64,000 bases of DNA from Ramlibacter aurantiacus (GCF_016722895.1 NZ_JAEQNA010000007.1:124001-188000); one strand, 5' to 3'. Counted from the first letter of the stretch, positions 36,469 to 47,664 are shown. Notes: a model not told the origin generated them from the sequence alone. Made by a program: numbers and translations.

Positions 36469-38112
36469 ATGATCCGCCTTTCAGAAATCAAGCTGCCGCT
36501 GTCGCAAGCCGAGCAGCCCGAGCCCGCCCTGCGGGCGGCCGCCAGCGCCTTGCTGGGCCTGCCTGCCAACGCGCTCACCCGCGTGGAGGTTTTCAAGCGC
36601 AGCTTCGACGCCCGCAAGGCCGAGCTTGTGGCCGTCTTCATCATCGACGTGGAGCTGGCCGACCCCTCGGCCGAGGCCGGCTTGCTGGCCCGCCTGGCCG
36701 GTCGGCCGCATGTGGCAGCGACGCCGGACATGGCCTGGCGCCCGCCGGTACAGGCGAGCTCCGCACCCGATCCGCGACCCGTGGTGATCGGGTTCGGCCC
36801 CTGCGGCATCTTCGCGGCCCTGGTGCTTGCGCAGATGGGCCTGCGGCCGATCGTCCTGGAGCGGGGCAAGACCGTGCGCCAGCGCACCAAGGACACCTGG
36901 GGGCTGTGGCGCAAGCGCGAGCTGCAGCCCGAGAGCAACGTGCAATTCGGCGAGGGTGGCGCCGGCACTTTCTCGGACGGCAAGCTGTACAGCCAGATCA
37001 AGGACCCACGCTACCTGGGGCGCAAGGTGATGGCAGAGTTCGTGCAGGCCGGCGCACCCGAGGAGATCCTCTACGTGGCCCACCCCCACATCGGCACCTT
37101 CAAGCTGGTGAAGGTGGTGGAGAACCTGCGCGAGCAGATCATCGCCCTGGGCGGCGAGGTGCGTTTCCAGCAACGCGTGACCGATTTCCTGATCGATGAC
37201 GGCGCCCAGGGACGCCAGCTGCGCGGCCTGGTGGTGCAAGACCTCGCGAGCGGCCAGGCGCACGAGCTGCGCACCGACCATGTGGTGCTGGCCCTCGGCC
37301 ACAGCTCGCGCGATACCTTCGAGCAGCTGCACGAGCGCGGCGTGTACCTGGAGGCCAAGCCCTTTTCTGTCGGCTTTCGCATCGAGCACCCGCAGGGGAT
37401 GATCGACCGGGCCCGCTGGGGGCGCCACGCGGGCCACCCGCTACTGGGTGCGGCCGACTACAAGCTGGTCCACCACGCGAGCAACGGCCGGGCCGTCTAC
37501 AGCTTCTGCATGTGCCCCGGCGGCACCGTGGTGGCGGCGACCTCCGAGCCGGGCCGGGTCGTGACCAACGGCATGAGCCAGTACTCGCGCAACGAGCGCA
37601 ATGCCAACGCGGGCATGGTGGTGGCCATCGAGCCGCGCGACTACCCGGGTGCCGATCCGCTCGCCGGCGTGCGGCTGCAGCGCGAACTGGAGTCGCGCGC
37701 CTTCGTGCTCGGCGGCTCCAGCTACGACGCTCCGGGCCAGCTGGTGGGGGACTTCATCGCCGGGCGGCCCTCCGTCGACTTCGGCGATGTGCTGCCCTCG
37801 TACAAGCCCGGCGTGAAGCTTGGCGACCTGCATCCCAGCCTGCCGCCCTATGCCATCGAGGCGCTGCGCGAGGCGCTGCCCGCCTTCGGCCGAAAGATCC
37901 GCGGCTTCGACCGCCACGACGCGGTGCTCACCGGGGTGGAGACTCGCACCTCGTCCCCGGTGCGCATCACCCGTGGCGAGGATTTCCAGAGCCTGAACGT
38001 GCGCGGGCTGTACCCCGCCGGCGAGGGCGCCGGCTATGCCGGGGGCATCCTGTCGGCGGGTGTGGATGGCATCAAGGTGGGCGAGGCCGTGGCGCGGTCG
38101 CTCGCGGCATAG
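36469..38112 (+). CDS. FAD-dependent oxidoreductase (YtfP/HI0933-like dehydrogenase)
   Basis: This 547-residue flavoprotein has an N-terminal domain (1-100) with no motif that I recognise. The Rossmann motif follows at about 103 (RPVVIGFGPCGIFAALVLAQMG). Further signatures are GEGGAGTFSDGKLY, HVVLALGHSSRDTFEQL and, near the end, LYPAGEGAGYAGGILSAGVDGIKVGEAVA, which closes the FAD site. The family is widespread and usually annotated only as NAD(P)/FAD-dependent oxidoreductase; the substrate is unknown. A GATAAT at 36413-36418 may be its -10 box. It ends at a shared terminator with htpX. Confidence 0.92.
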   Translation: MIRLSEIKLPLSQAEQPEPALRAAASALLGLPANALTRVEVFKRSFDARKAELVAVFIIDVELADPSAEAGLLARLAGRPHVAATPDMAWRPPVQASSAPDPRPVVIGFGPCGIFAALVLAQMGLRPIVLERGKTVRQRTKDTWGLWRKRELQPESNVQFGEGGAGTFSDGKLYSQIKDPRYLGRKVMAEFVQAGAPEEILYVAHPHIGTFKLVKVVENLREQIIALGGEVRFQQRVTDFLIDDGAQGRQLRGLVVQDLASGQAHELRTDHVVLALGHSSRDTFEQLHERGVYLEAKPFSVGFRIEHPQGMIDRARWGRHAGHPLLGAADYKLVHHASNGRAVYSFCMCPGGTVVAATSEPGRVVTNGMSQYSRNERNANAGMVVAIEPRDYPGADPLAGVRLQRELESRAFVLGGSSYDAPGQLVGDFIAGRPSVDFGDVLPSYKPGVKLGDLHPSLPPYAIEALREALPAFGRKIRGFDRHDAVLTGVETRTSSPVRITRGEDFQSLNVRGLYPAGEGAGYAGGILSAGVDGIKVGEAVARSLAA

Positions 38113-38118
38113 CACACG

Positions 38119-38144
38119 AAAAAAGCCGCCTGGTCGGCGGCTTT
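38119..38144. terminator. Two-way intrinsic terminator
   Basis: GCCGCC (38125-38130) pairs with GGCGGC (38136-38141). An A6 run precedes and a TTT follows, so on the minus strand the hairpin is followed by T6. It lies between the convergent FAD gene and htpX and is stronger for htpX. Confidence 0.85.
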
Positions 38145-38164
38145 CCGGGCTGGCCTGGCGGGCT

Positions 38165-39031
38165 TCAGGCGCCCTGCAGCGCGGCGATGCGCTCCTCGAT
38201 CGGCGGGTGCGTGGAGAACAGCTTGCCCACGCCCGAGGTGATGCCCATCGATTGCATGCTCTTGGGCAGCTCGCCCGGGACCATGCCGCCCAGCCGCGCC
38301 AGCGCGTTGATCATGGGCTGCTTGCGACCCATCAGGTCGGCGGCGCCCCGGTCCGCGCGGAATTCCCGCTGCCGCGAGAACCAGGCCACGATGATGGCCG
38401 CCAGGAAGCCCAGCAGGATGTCCAGCACGATGGTGGTGACGAAGTAACCGATGCCGGGGCCCGAGCTGTTGGAATCGCGGCGCAGAAAGCCGTCGACCAG
38501 GTAACCCACCACGCGCGAGAGGAAGACCACGAAGGTGTTCATCACGCCCTGGATGAGCGTCATGGTGACCATGTCGCCGTTGGCGATGTGGGCCACCTCG
38601 TGGCCGATCACCGCCTCCACCTCCTCGCGCGTCATGCCCTGCAGCAGGCCGGTGGACACCGCCACCAGCGCGTTGTTCTTGAAGGCGCCGGTGGCGAACG
38701 CATTGGGCTCCCCCTCGAAGATGCCGACCTCGGGCATGCCGATGCCAGCCTTGTCGGCGAAACGTTTCACGGTGTCCACGATCCACTGCTCATCGGCATT
38801 GCGCGGCTGGTCGATGAGCTGCACCCCTGCGCTCCACTTGGCGATCGTCTTCGACAACAGCAGCGAGATGATGGCGCCGCCGAAACCCATGATCAGCGCG
38901 AAGCCCAGCAGCGCACTCAGGTTGAGGCCGTTGGCCGTGAGATAGCGGTTGACGCCGAGCAGGCTGGCGACGATTCCCAGCACGACCACCACGGCCAGGT
39001 TGGTGGCGACGAACAGGAAGATGCGTTTCAT
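38165..39031 (-). CDS. htpX: Membrane zinc metalloprotease HtpX
   Basis: This inner-membrane M48 protease degrades misfolded membrane proteins together with FtsH. It has 288 residues. Two N-terminal membrane helices (about 5-25 and 37-60) precede the zinc motif HEVAH at 144-148, and there is a further hydrophobic pair at about 160-215. The third zinc ligand region is [15 protein letters not shown]. The C-terminus [15 protein letters not shown] is typical. It has its own terminator downstream. Confidence 0.97.
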   Translation of the reverse strand: MKRIFLFVATNLAVVVVLGIVASLLGVNRYLTANGLNLSALLGFALIMGFGGAIISLLLSKTIAKWSAGVQLIDQPRNADEQWIVDTVKRFADKAGIGMPEVGIFEGEPNAFATGAFKNNALVAVSTGLLQGMTREEVEAVIGHEVAHIANGDMVTMTLIQGVMNTFVVFLSRVVGYLVDGFLRRDSNSSGPGIGYFVTTIVLDILLGFLAAIIVAWFSRQREFRADRGAADLMGRKQPMINALARLGGMVPGELPKSMQSMGITSGVGKLFSTHPPIEERIAALQGA

Positions 39032-39094
39032 TTGAGTCAGAGGCTCCGTCGGAAGGGAAGGGTCGGCGCGAACTTGGGGATCAGGTCCGCGGTT

Positions 39095-39859
39095 TCAAGC
39101 CGGCTTTCGCGCCGGCCTGAACACATCCGAGTCATCGTAAAAGGAAAAGTGCCGGTTCGCGGGCCACCAGCCCGGAATACCCAGCACCGGCAGCGGCGTG
39201 AACGGCTTTCGGGCCAGGCTCGCCTGCGTGAACTGCTGCTGCAGCCAGTCATCGGTGTCCGCCGGATCGCGCAAGGGAGCATCGCTGCACCACACGTGGG
39301 CCGTGAGGTCCTTGCGCGGCAACACCAGCTTCTCCAGCAAAGCGTGGCCGAAGACCTGCAGGCGGGCCTGCTCCCAGAGCGGCCGCAGCTCGATGAACAG
39401 GCGGTGCCACTGACGCTGCCGCAGCGCATCCCAAAGCGGCTGCGGCGCCTGCAGCAGCGCACCGTTCTCATCGAAGAGGGTGATCGCGTCGCGCACCGGA
39501 CCGCGCGCCGGTCCGATACCCCGGGCGGCGATCTGCTCGGCCTGCAGGGCATTGAGCCGGGCCTTCGCGCGCGGCAGCCGCAGCCACACCAGCCCGTTGA
39601 AGAAATCGTGCAGGCCCTCGCGGGTGGGGCAGCAGCCGCTCTCGAAGATGAAGCGCTCGTAGGGGGCGCCTTGCATCTCCTCCTGGGGGACGAAGCGCAC
39701 AGGCGGCCGGTCGCCCGCCTGGATATTCAGCGCATGCCAGGTGCTGGTGCCGGCCTGGATGCGGGCTTCGACGGGCTCCCCGGCCTCGCGCCAGGGATCG
39801 AACCAGGGCGCGGACCAGTCGATCAGTCCGCTTTCCACGCCAGGGTCTCGCCGGCGCAC
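39095..39859 (-). CDS. DUF3025 family protein
   Basis: The 254-residue protein has the DUF3025 pattern: [11 protein letters not shown] near the N-terminus, [40 protein letters not shown], and a C-terminal [23 protein letters not shown]. Its function is unknown. The ATG at 39859 overlaps the end of pyrC by 37 bp; an in-frame GTG at 39838 is an alternative start. The overlap with pyrC suggests coupled translation. Confidence 0.9.
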   Translation of the reverse strand: MRRRDPGVESGLIDWSAPWFDPWREAGEPVEARIQAGTSTWHALNIQAGDRPPVRFVPQEEMQGAPYERFIFESGCCPTREGLHDFFNGLVWLRLPRAKARLNALQAEQIAARGIGPARGPVRDAITLFDENGALLQAPQPLWDALRQRQWHRLFIELRPLWEQARLQVFGHALLEKLVLPRKDLTAHVWCSDAPLRDPADTDDWLQQQFTQASLARKPFTPLPVLGIPGWWPANRHFSFYDDSDVFRPARKPA

Positions 39860-40866
39860 AGAGGCTTGAGTTCAGCACCCTCGCCGAACGCATAGGCCCC
39901 GGGCACCGTCCAGTCCTGGCGGCGCAGGGTGAGCGTGCCCGAGTTGCGCGGCAGTCCGTAGAAATCGGCGCCATGGAAGCTCGCGAACGCTTCCAGCCGA
40001 TCCAGGGCCCCCGCGGCGTCGAAGGCTTGGGCGTACAGCTCGATCGCGGCGTGCGCGGTGTAGCAGCCGGCGCAGCCGGTCGCATGCTCCTTCAGGTGCG
40101 CCGGATGCGGCGCGCTGTCGGTGCCCAGGAAGAACTTCGCGCTTCCCGAGGTTGCAGCCTCGACCAGCGCCACCCGATGGGTTTCACGCTTCAGCACCGG
40201 CAGGCAGTAGTAGTGCGGGCGGATGCCACCCATGAAGATGGCGTTGCGGTTGAACAGCAGGTGGTGCGCGGTGATGGTGGCGGCAGTCAGCGCGTCGGCA
40301 TCGCGGATGTAGTGCGCGGCCTCGCGGGTGGTGATGTGTTCCATCACGATCCTGAGGCCGGGGAACTCCCGCCGCAGCGGAATGAGTTGCTGGTCGATGA
40401 ACACCGCCTCGCGGTCGAACAGGTCGATGTCGGGCGAGGTGACTTCGCCGTGCACGAGCAGTGGCAGGCCCTCGCGCTGCATGGCCTCCAGCGTGGGGTA
40501 GGTGTGGCGGATGTCGGTGACGCCGGCGTCGCTGTTGGTGGTGGCGCCTGCCGGGTAGAGCTTGACGGCGGCGACGCCGGCTTCCCGCGCCCGCCGGATC
40601 TCGTCGGGTGGCAGCCGGTCGGTCAGGTAGAGCGTCATCAGCGGCTGGAAATCGGAGCCGGCCGGCAGGCAGGCAACGATGCGGTCGCGGTAGGCCAGGG
40701 CCTGCGCCGCGGTGGTGATCGGCGGCTTCAGGTTGGGCATGATCACCGCGCGTGCGAACTGCGCCGCCGTGTGCGGCACCACGGCGGCCATGGCGGCGCC
40801 GTCGCGCACATGCAGGTGCCAGTCGTCCGGGCGGGTGATCGTGAGCGTGTCGAAAGCGGAGGACAT
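39823..40866 (-). CDS. pyrC: Dihydroorotase PyrC (class II)
   Basis: This zinc amidohydrolase closes carbamoyl-aspartate to dihydroorotate in pyrimidine synthesis. It has 347 residues, like the E. coli homodimeric type. The metal motif H17-L-H19 lies in [10 protein letters not shown]. The carbamylated Lys lies in [14 protein letters not shown], and LLVHGE and [13 protein letters not shown] supply further histidines. The catalytic Asp lies in LGTDSAPHP. Overlapped at its 3' end by the DUF3025 gene. Confidence 0.97.
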   Translation of the reverse strand: MSSAFDTLTITRPDDWHLHVRDGAAMAAVVPHTAAQFARAVIMPNLKPPITTAAQALAYRDRIVACLPAGSDFQPLMTLYLTDRLPPDEIRRAREAGVAAVKLYPAGATTNSDAGVTDIRHTYPTLEAMQREGLPLLVHGEVTSPDIDLFDREAVFIDQQLIPLRREFPGLRIVMEHITTREAAHYIRDADALTAATITAHHLLFNRNAIFMGGIRPHYYCLPVLKRETHRVALVEAATSGSAKFFLGTDSAPHPAHLKEHATGCAGCYTAHAAIELYAQAFDAAGALDRLEAFASFHGADFYGLPRNSGTLTLRRQDWTVPGAYAFGEGAELKPLCAGETLAWKAD

Positions 40867-40895
40867 CGCGGAATTGTCGCACCCGCTCTGTAATG

Positions 40896-40918
40896 AAAAA
40901 GCCCCGCCGGGGCGGGGC
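40896..40918 (-). terminator. Intrinsic terminator of the lipoprotein gene
   Basis: GCCCCGCC (40901-40908) and GGCGGGGC (40911-40918) form a perfect 8-bp stem, followed on the minus strand by T5. It lies 30 nt past the lipoprotein stop and upstream of pyrC. Confidence 0.85.
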
Positions 40919-40947
40919 TTGGGAGGCCAATCGCCGCGTGAGCGTGA

Positions 40948-41571
40948 TTACTTCTTCTTGAAGAAGCCCGGGCGCAGTTCGTCTGAGTAGCCTTCGGCGT
41001 CGGCGTTGCCTCGGTCACCGACCCGCAGACCGGCTTCGGAAATGCTGAGGATGATCTTGTCTGGATCGATCATGGGCTTACCGCCGATAGTCCACCCCTC
41101 TGAGGTGCCATTGGCACGCGGGCCACCGGTTCGGCTGATCAACTTGGTCCGACGGAGCTTGGCGACGTTGGCACCGTCCTGTGCTTTTTTGTCGCCCTCC
41201 AAGACACCAAAAGCTTCATGGCTGTAGTAGCTCTCCCGCGTGCCGCTGCAGTCACCGCTCGAAAAGTTCTCTATGAGCAGAGCGAAGGTCACAAACTTGT
41301 CCGAGTTATTGGCGAACCAGTAGGCCCGACGGCTTGAGGTGCCACCCTCGACCTCGCATTGCTCCCACGTACCGAAAAGTTTCTCGGCGGTGGGCGCAGC
41401 GGTATCGCTCGACGCGGTTGTGGCCGGGGCACTGGCTTCGGGTGCGGTGGTCTGAGGAGCGGCAGTTGCACTGGACCCGCTATCAACGGCGGGGCTATCA
41501 CTACCGCCACCGCCGCAAGCCGCGAGAACCGCGCCGCTGAAGACCAACGAGAGAAGCTTGAATCGAGACAT
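40948..41571 (-). CDS. Orphan lipoprotein
   Basis: The 207-residue protein has a lipoprotein signal (MSRFKLLSLVFSGAVLAACG); the lipidated residue is Cys19. A Gly run and then a Ser/Ala/Thr/Pro-rich linker extend to about 60. The folded part begins EKLFGTWEQCEVEGG, with two further Cys (in EQCEVE and GDCSGTR) that could pair. Its beta-rich look resembles small lipocalin-like or META-like domains, but I do not recognise the family. It stands alone, with its own terminator. It is less GC-rich than the neighbours in places (41160-41300), which could mean recent acquisition. Confidence 0.8.
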   Translation of the reverse strand: MSRFKLLSLVFSGAVLAACGGGGSDSPAVDSGSSATAAPQTTAPEASAPATTASSDTAAPTAEKLFGTWEQCEVEGGTSSRRAYWFANNSDKFVTFALLIENFSSGDCSGTRESYYSHEAFGVLEGDKKAQDGANVAKLRRTKLISRTGGPRANGTSEGWTIGGKPMIDPDKIILSISEAGLRVGDRGNADAEGYSDELRPGFFKKK

Positions 41572-41658
41572 GAGTCACTCCTGAACAAAGGAGCGACACT
41601 TTAGTTTTCTATCGCGGCTCGACTCTTTCGCGCCCCTGAAGAGCGGTCGCCATGCCGA

Positions 41659-42396
41659 TCAGTGGCTCAGGATCTTGTTGAGGAAGTCCTTGGTCCGGGC
41701 CTGGCGCGCCTCGGGGTTGCCGAAGAACTCGTCCTTGGTGCAGTCCTCGAGGATGCGGCCGCCGACGTCGATGAAGATGACGCGGTTGGCCACCTTGCGG
41801 GCGAAGCCCATCTCGTGCGTGACCACCATCATGGTCATGCCTTCGCGCGCGAGGCCGACCATCACGTCAAGCACCTCGCCCACCATCTCGGGGTCGAGGG
41901 CCGAGGTCGGCTCGTCGAACAGCATGACCACCGGGTCCATCGACAAGGCCCGGGCGATCGCCACGCGCTGCTGCTGGCCACCGGAGAGCTGGCCCGGAAA
42001 CTTGTCCTTGTGCGCCATCAGGCCCACGCGATCGAGCATCTTCAGGCCGCGCGTCTTCGCTTCATCGGCGCTTCGCCCAAGCACCTTCACCTGTGCCAAG
42101 GTGAGGTTTTCGGTGACCGAGAGGTGGGGGAACAGCTCGAAGTGCTGGAACACCATGCCCACACGGCTGCGCAGCTTGGGCAAATTGGTCTGCGGATCGT
42201 TGACCACCACGCCATCGACCGTGATGGTGCCCTTCTGCACCGGCTCGAGGCCGTTCACGGTCTTGATCAGAGTCGACTTGCCTGAGCCCGATGGACCGCA
42301 GACGACCACCACGTCGCCCTTGCTGATGCTCACGGAACAATCGTTGAGCACCTGCACGGGGCCGTACCACTTGGACACATTGTTGATTTCGATCAT
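41659..42396 (-). CDS. gltL: Glutamate/aspartate ABC importer ATPase GltL
   Basis: The 245-residue ATPase powers the importer. The Walker A is [13 protein letters not shown], the signature is [15 protein letters not shown], and the Walker B is [14 protein letters not shown]. The ATG at 42396 has AGGAG 10 nt upstream and gives [12 protein letters not shown]. The ATG at 42414 would add six residues and has a poorer ribosome site. It is the last gene of gltIJKL. Confidence 0.96.
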   Translation of the reverse strand: MIEINNVSKWYGPVQVLNDCSVSISKGDVVVVCGPSGSGKSTLIKTVNGLEPVQKGTITVDGVVVNDPQTNLPKLRSRVGMVFQHFELFPHLSVTENLTLAQVKVLGRSADEAKTRGLKMLDRVGLMAHKDKFPGQLSGGQQQRVAIARALSMDPVVMLFDEPTSALDPEMVGEVLDVMVGLAREGMTMMVVTHEMGFARKVANRVIFIDVGGRILEDCTKDEFFGNPEARQARTKDFLNKILSH

Positions 42397-42417
42397 GAGG
42401 GTTGCTCCTGGCAACTT

Positions 42418-43086
42418 CTAGCGAATGATGGCGATTCGCGCCTGCAGGCGCTTGACCGACCATGACAGGACATAGCAGATCACGAAGTAAGCCACGGCCG
42501 CGAGCAGGTAGGCCTCTTCGGGCCGGCCGTAGATCTTGCCGGCGGTGGAAAAGCCCTTGAGCAGGTCATACGCGCCGATGGCATAAACGAGCGAGGTGTC
42601 CTGGAACAGGATGATGGTCTGCGTGAGCAGCACCGGCAACATGTTGCGGAACGCCTGCGGCAGGATCACCAGCCGCATGTTCTGCCCGTAGCTCATGCCC
42701 AGGGCCTGCCCCGCATAGACCTGGCCGCGTGGAATCGACTGGATGCCGGCGCGCATGATTTCGCTGAAGTAGGCTGCCTCGAAGGCGATGAAGGTGATGA
42801 TGGCCGAGTACTCGGCGCCTACCGGCCGCCCGATGAGCAGCGGCACCAGCAGGAAGAACCACAGGATCACCATCACCAGCGGCACCGATCGCATGCCGTT
42901 CACGTAGATGGTGGCGGGCACCACCAGGGCCTTGCGGCCGGACAGGCGCATCAAGGCCAGCAAGGTGCCGAAGAAGACGCCGCCCAAGGTGGCGATGGCG
43001 GTCAGCTGAAGGCTGAACACCAGCCCGTTCAAGACGTAGTTGCGGAAGATGTCCCAGCTGACGAAGCTCAGGTCGAGGTTGCCCAT
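42418..43086 (-). CDS. gltK: Glutamate/aspartate ABC permease GltK
   Basis: This 222-residue inner-membrane permease of the HisM/GltK type has about five helices. The ATPase-docking EAA loop is FSEIMRAGIQSIPRGQVYAGQALGMS, described at about residues 107-132. It is 1 nt after the gltJ stop. Confidence 0.96.
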   Translation of the reverse strand: MGNLDLSFVSWDIFRNYVLNGLVFSLQLTAIATLGGVFFGTLLALMRLSGRKALVVPATIYVNGMRSVPLVMVILWFFLLVPLLIGRPVGAEYSAIITFIAFEAAYFSEIMRAGIQSIPRGQVYAGQALGMSYGQNMRLVILPQAFRNMLPVLLTQTIILFQDTSLVYAIGAYDLLKGFSTAGKIYGRPEEAYLLAAVAYFVICYVLSWSVKRLQARIAIIR

Positions 43087-43087
43087 C

Positions 43088-43807
43088 TCAATGTGCCCCC
43101 GCGCCGCCGGCCGCGATGAAGCCCGGGATCTGCACTCGACGTTCGATGTACGCGAATACGCGGTTCACCGCGAAAGCCGACACCGCATAAGCAGCTGTCA
43201 CCACCAGGTACACCTCGATGCCGCGCGAAGTTTCTTCCTGCACCTGCATCGCGTACATGGTCAGCTCGGGGATCGACACTGCGAAGGCGACCGACGAGTT
43301 CTTCAGCAGGTTCATGGACTCGCTGGTCAGTGGCGGCAGGATGATGCGAAACGCCATGGGCAGCAGCACGTAGCGGTAGGTTTGCCATGTGCTGAAGCCC
43401 ATCGCCATGCCGGCGTTGCGCTGGCCGCGCGGCAGCGACTGGATGCCCGCCCTCACCTGCTCGGCGATCCGGGCCGAGGTGAAGAAGCCCAGCGCGAAGA
43501 CCACGAGCAGGTATCCCGGCACCTCCCTGAAGGGCGGGAAGACCTTGGGCACCACGAAGTACCAGATGAACAACTGCACCAGGATGGGAATGTTGCGGAA
43601 CAGCTCGACCCAGGCATTGCCCGCACGGACCAACCAGGGGCTGTTGGGCAGCGTCCGGAGCGTGCCCACGAAGGCACCGACCACGACCGCCACCACCCAC
43701 GAACCGCCGGCCACGGCGAGCGTCCACTGCCAGGCCTCGAACAACCATTCGAGATAGGTTCGCCCGCTGCCGTCGTCCCCGAGGAAGACCGCCCAGTCCC
43801 ACGTCAT
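43088..43807 (-). CDS. gltJ: Glutamate/aspartate ABC permease GltJ
   Basis: The 239-residue permease pairs with GltK. The EAA loop lies around RIAEQVRAGIQSLPRGQRNAG, and the N-terminal MTWDWAVFL start is typical of GltJ. An 89-nt gap with a stem-loop separates it from gltI, which fits higher expression of the binding protein. Confidence 0.95.
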   Translation of the reverse strand: MTWDWAVFLGDDGSGRTYLEWLFEAWQWTLAVAGGSWVVAVVVGAFVGTLRTLPNSPWLVRAGNAWVELFRNIPILVQLFIWYFVVPKVFPPFREVPGYLLVVFALGFFTSARIAEQVRAGIQSLPRGQRNAGMAMGFSTWQTYRYVLLPMAFRIILPPLTSESMNLLKNSSVAFAVSIPELTMYAMQVQEETSRGIEVYLVVTAAYAVSAFAVNRVFAYIERRVQIPGFIAAGGAGAH

Positions 43808-43840
43808 GCTCTGTTCCTCTGAAATCGCTGTCTTGATATG

Positions 43841-43876
43841 GCAAACCCCGCCTCAGCAGTGCCGTGGCGGGGTTGC
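43841..43876 (-). promoter_or_regulatory. Intercistronic stem-loop between gltI and gltJ
   Basis: GCAAACCCCGCC (43841-43852) pairs with GGCGGGGTTGC (43866-43876), with one bulged base and a 13-nt loop. No T-run follows. Such hairpins commonly protect the 3' end of the binding-protein mRNA and reduce read-through into the permease genes. Confidence 0.65.
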
Positions 43877-43896
43877 TGCCATGTTGAACGCCCTGC

Positions 43897-44796
43897 TTAT
43901 TTCTTGGCGTAATCTTCCATGGGCTTGTCGTTCGGGTTGGCCCAAGCCTGCTTGGTGCTCTCGCTAGCCGGGTAGCCCACCTTGGTGTTCTTCGGGGGGA
44001 TGGGTTGCATGAACCACTTGTCCCAGAGCTTGGCCAGCTCACCCGACTTGGCCATCTCGCGGATGGTGTCGTCGCCGATCTTCTTCAGGGCCGCGTCGTC
44101 CTTGCGAACCATGATCGCGATGGGCTCGACGCTCAGGACCTCGCCCACCATCTTGAAGTCGCCAGGGTTCTTGGAATTGGCGATGTTGCCGGCGAGGATG
44201 GCGCCATCCATCACGAAAGCGTCGGCACGGCCGGACTCGAGCAGCAGGAAGCTGTCGGCGTGATCCTTGCCGTAGATTTCCTTGAAGTTCACGTTCTGCC
44301 CGCGCTCGTGGCGTCGCAGGTGCTGCACCGACGTGGTGCCGGTGGTGGTGGCCACGGTCTTGCCGTCCAGGTCCTTGATGGAATTGATGCCCGAGTTGGC
44401 GCGGGTTGCGATGCGCACTTCCTCGACGAAGGTCGTGAGCAGGAAGGACACGTCCTTCTGGCGCGTGGCGTTGTTGGTGGTGGAGCCGCATTCAATGTCG
44501 ACGGTGCCGTTCTGCACCAGCGGGATGCGGTTCTGCGAGGTGACCAGCTGGTAGCGGACCTGCAGCTTGCGGCCGGCGGCCTTTTCGATGTTGTCGATCA
44601 CGCGCTGGCACACATCGACGTGGTAGCCAGCGTACTTGCCGTCACCCAGGGTGTACGACAGCGCGCCGGAGGAGTCGCGAACGCCCATGGTGATGACGCC
44701 CGAGTTCTTGACCTTGGCCAGGGTGTCGTTGGCCTGAGCGAACGCCGCACCGGTGGTGGCGGCGAGGACGGCCATGGCCAATAGCTGCTTCTTCAT
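43897..44796 (-). CDS. gltI: Glutamate/aspartate periplasmic binding protein GltI
   Basis: This 299-residue solute receptor has a signal peptide, MKKQLLAMAVLAATTGAAFA, cut before QAND. Family motifs are GVRDSSGALSY, VDVCQRVIDNIEKAAG and DIECGSTTNNATRQKDVSFL, typical of the E. coli GltI group. It lies 174 bp after aspA, and that gap probably holds the transporter promoter. Ligand choice between Glu and Asp cannot be read directly. Confidence 0.95.
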   Translation of the reverse strand: MKKQLLAMAVLAATTGAAFAQANDTLAKVKNSGVITMGVRDSSGALSYTLGDGKYAGYHVDVCQRVIDNIEKAAGRKLQVRYQLVTSQNRIPLVQNGTVDIECGSTTNNATRQKDVSFLLTTFVEEVRIATRANSGINSIKDLDGKTVATTTGTTSVQHLRRHERGQNVNFKEIYGKDHADSFLLLESGRADAFVMDGAILAGNIANSKNPGDFKMVGEVLSVEPIAIMVRKDDAALKKIGDDTIREMAKSGELAKLWDKWFMQPIPPKNTKVGYPASESTKQAWANPNDKPMEDYAKK

Positions 44797-44942
44797 TCGT
44801 GTCTCCTGACTGATGACGATACAAGTGGTGAGACCAAAATTCTACGGATCAGCCCCTCCGGGAATACCCTTGACTGGGTACTCGCAAACCCTAGGCTGCT
44901 TGCAAAAGCCTGAACGAAAAGACCGCATCCGTCCGGGAACAA

Positions 44943-44955
44943 GCACGGTCCGTGC
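44943..44955 (-). terminator. Weak hairpin after aspA
   Basis: GCACGGTCCGTGC is self-complementary except at its centre and is followed on the minus strand by TTGTT. It lies 16 nt past the aspA stop. The loop is tight, so it is at best a weak terminator. Confidence 0.3.
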
Positions 44956-44970
44956 CTGAGCCAGCCAGCC

Positions 44971-46386
<1,416 letters not shown>

Positions 46387-46500
46387 GCGTCGGGGCGTGT
46401 AACGAGGATGACGCAATGTAGGCACGCACGCGCTGAACTGCCAATGCCTATTTTCGGCAGGCGCATGCAACGGACGCATGGAACGCCGCCGGCGCCAGCG

Positions 46501-47436
46501 CTACTGGGTCGGCGCTTGCGACTGGAGGTACGCCCACAAGGCCTGCGCAGCGCCCTTCGGCGCTTCGCGGCCCACCGGCCGTTCGCGGTAGGCCCGGATC
46601 TCCATGACGGCCTCCATGCCGCCAGGCTCGTCGGCGGTGGCCGCAGGCACCAGGCGCTTCGCCCGCAGCTCGCGCCGCACCGCGCTGGCCGGAAGGAACG
46701 CCACGCCATGGCCTTCGAGCGCCATCACCTTGAGCCCCTCGGCCATGTCGGTTTCGTACACCCGGTCCAGGTGGATGGGCGTGGGGGACTGTTTGAGAAT
46801 CAACTCGGTGATCCGCGCCAGGTAGGCGTCGGGCGCATACGCCAGGTAGGGCAGCGGCCGGGCGGGCGATCCGGGCAGGCGGAACAAGGGCTGGCCGTGG
46901 CCGTCCGGGCGCGAGTAGGGCGCCACCGATTCCCGACCGAGCACCACCATCTCGAAACGATCGGGGTCCAGCTGCAGCGGCTGCGCGGAGTGGTGGTAGG
47001 CGATGAGCAGGTCGCAGCCGCCTTCGACCAGCCGCAGCACCGCATCATGGACATTCAGGGCGATGAGCCGGCTCTTGATGGGGCCGAAGCGCTCCCGCAG
47101 GCTGCCGATCCAGGCCGGAAAGAAGGTGAATGCCAGTGTGTGCGGCGCAGCGAAGTCGATCACGTCGTGCGCGGCCGCCGAATGCCCCCGCAGCATGGCC
47201 CGCGTGCTCTGCAGCGCCTGCAAGACCTCCAGCGCCTGGGCGTGGAGGGTCTCGCCGGCCGGTGTCAGGCGCGTCGGATAGGCGCTGCGGTCGACCAGGT
47301 CGGTGCCCGCCCAGGCCTCCAGCGCCTGGATGCGACGCGAAAACGCCGGCTGGGTCACATGCCGCAGTTGGGCCGATCGGCTGAAGCTGCGCGTCTCCGC
47401 CAGGCTCACGAAGTCTTCCAGCCACTTGGTTTCCAT
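46501..47436 (-). CDS. LysR-family regulator, probably of aspA-gltIJKL
   Basis: The 311-residue protein has an N-terminal winged helix-turn-helix (METKWLEDFVSLAETRSFSRSAQLRHVTQPAFSRRIQALE covers residues 1-40), then a co-inducer domain. It sits 114 bp upstream of aspA on the same strand rather than divergently, so it may share a transcript with aspA. Control of aspartate use is inferred only from position. Confidence 0.9.
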   Translation of the reverse strand: METKWLEDFVSLAETRSFSRSAQLRHVTQPAFSRRIQALEAWAGTDLVDRSAYPTRLTPAGETLHAQALEVLQALQSTRAMLRGHSAAAHDVIDFAAPHTLAFTFFPAWIGSLRERFGPIKSRLIALNVHDAVLRLVEGGCDLLIAYHHSAQPLQLDPDRFEMVVLGRESVAPYSRPDGHGQPLFRLPGSPARPLPYLAYAPDAYLARITELILKQSPTPIHLDRVYETDMAEGLKVMALEGHGVAFLPASAVRRELRAKRLVPAATADEPGGMEAVMEIRAYRERPVGREAPKGAAQALWAYLQSQAPTQ

Positions 47437-47570
47437 GACCGGGATTATTCACAGGCAGACGCCATCGAGCGGCACCAGCGGCCAGCGCGAAGCGCCAAGC
47501 CCCTCAAGGCCCACCGCGAACCGGCGTGGCCGGCGTGCGTGCCTCGCCAGGGCAACCGCCGCAGGCGCTG

Positions 47571-47660
47571 CCCGTTCCAGGGCCACCGCGGAAGCGGCTT
47601 CGCCGGGCCGCCGGTGGCGCCCCCTGGGGGGAGGCGGCCGAAGGCCGCTTCGGGGGGGAC
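47571..47660. repeat. Dispersed GC-rich hairpin repeat, family 2, copy D
   Basis: This contains three adjacent stems: CCGCGGAAGCGGCTTCGCCGG, CCCCCTGGGGGG and GCGGCCGAAGGCCGC, ending in a G7 run. It is closely similar to copy E at 53883 in the same orientation. It ends 4 nt before the stop codon of the ABC transporter gene, so on that transcript it is the first sequence after the stop. The rest of the 228-bp gap (47437-47570) holds only related GC-rich DNA and no gene I can support. Confidence 0.8.
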
Positions 47661-47664
47661 CGGA

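Noticed and set aside
44797..44970. Riboswitch or sigma-54 promoter before gltI
   Set aside because: I found no GG-N10-GC element at proper spacing and no recognisable aptamer; only ordinary intergenic sequence is visible.
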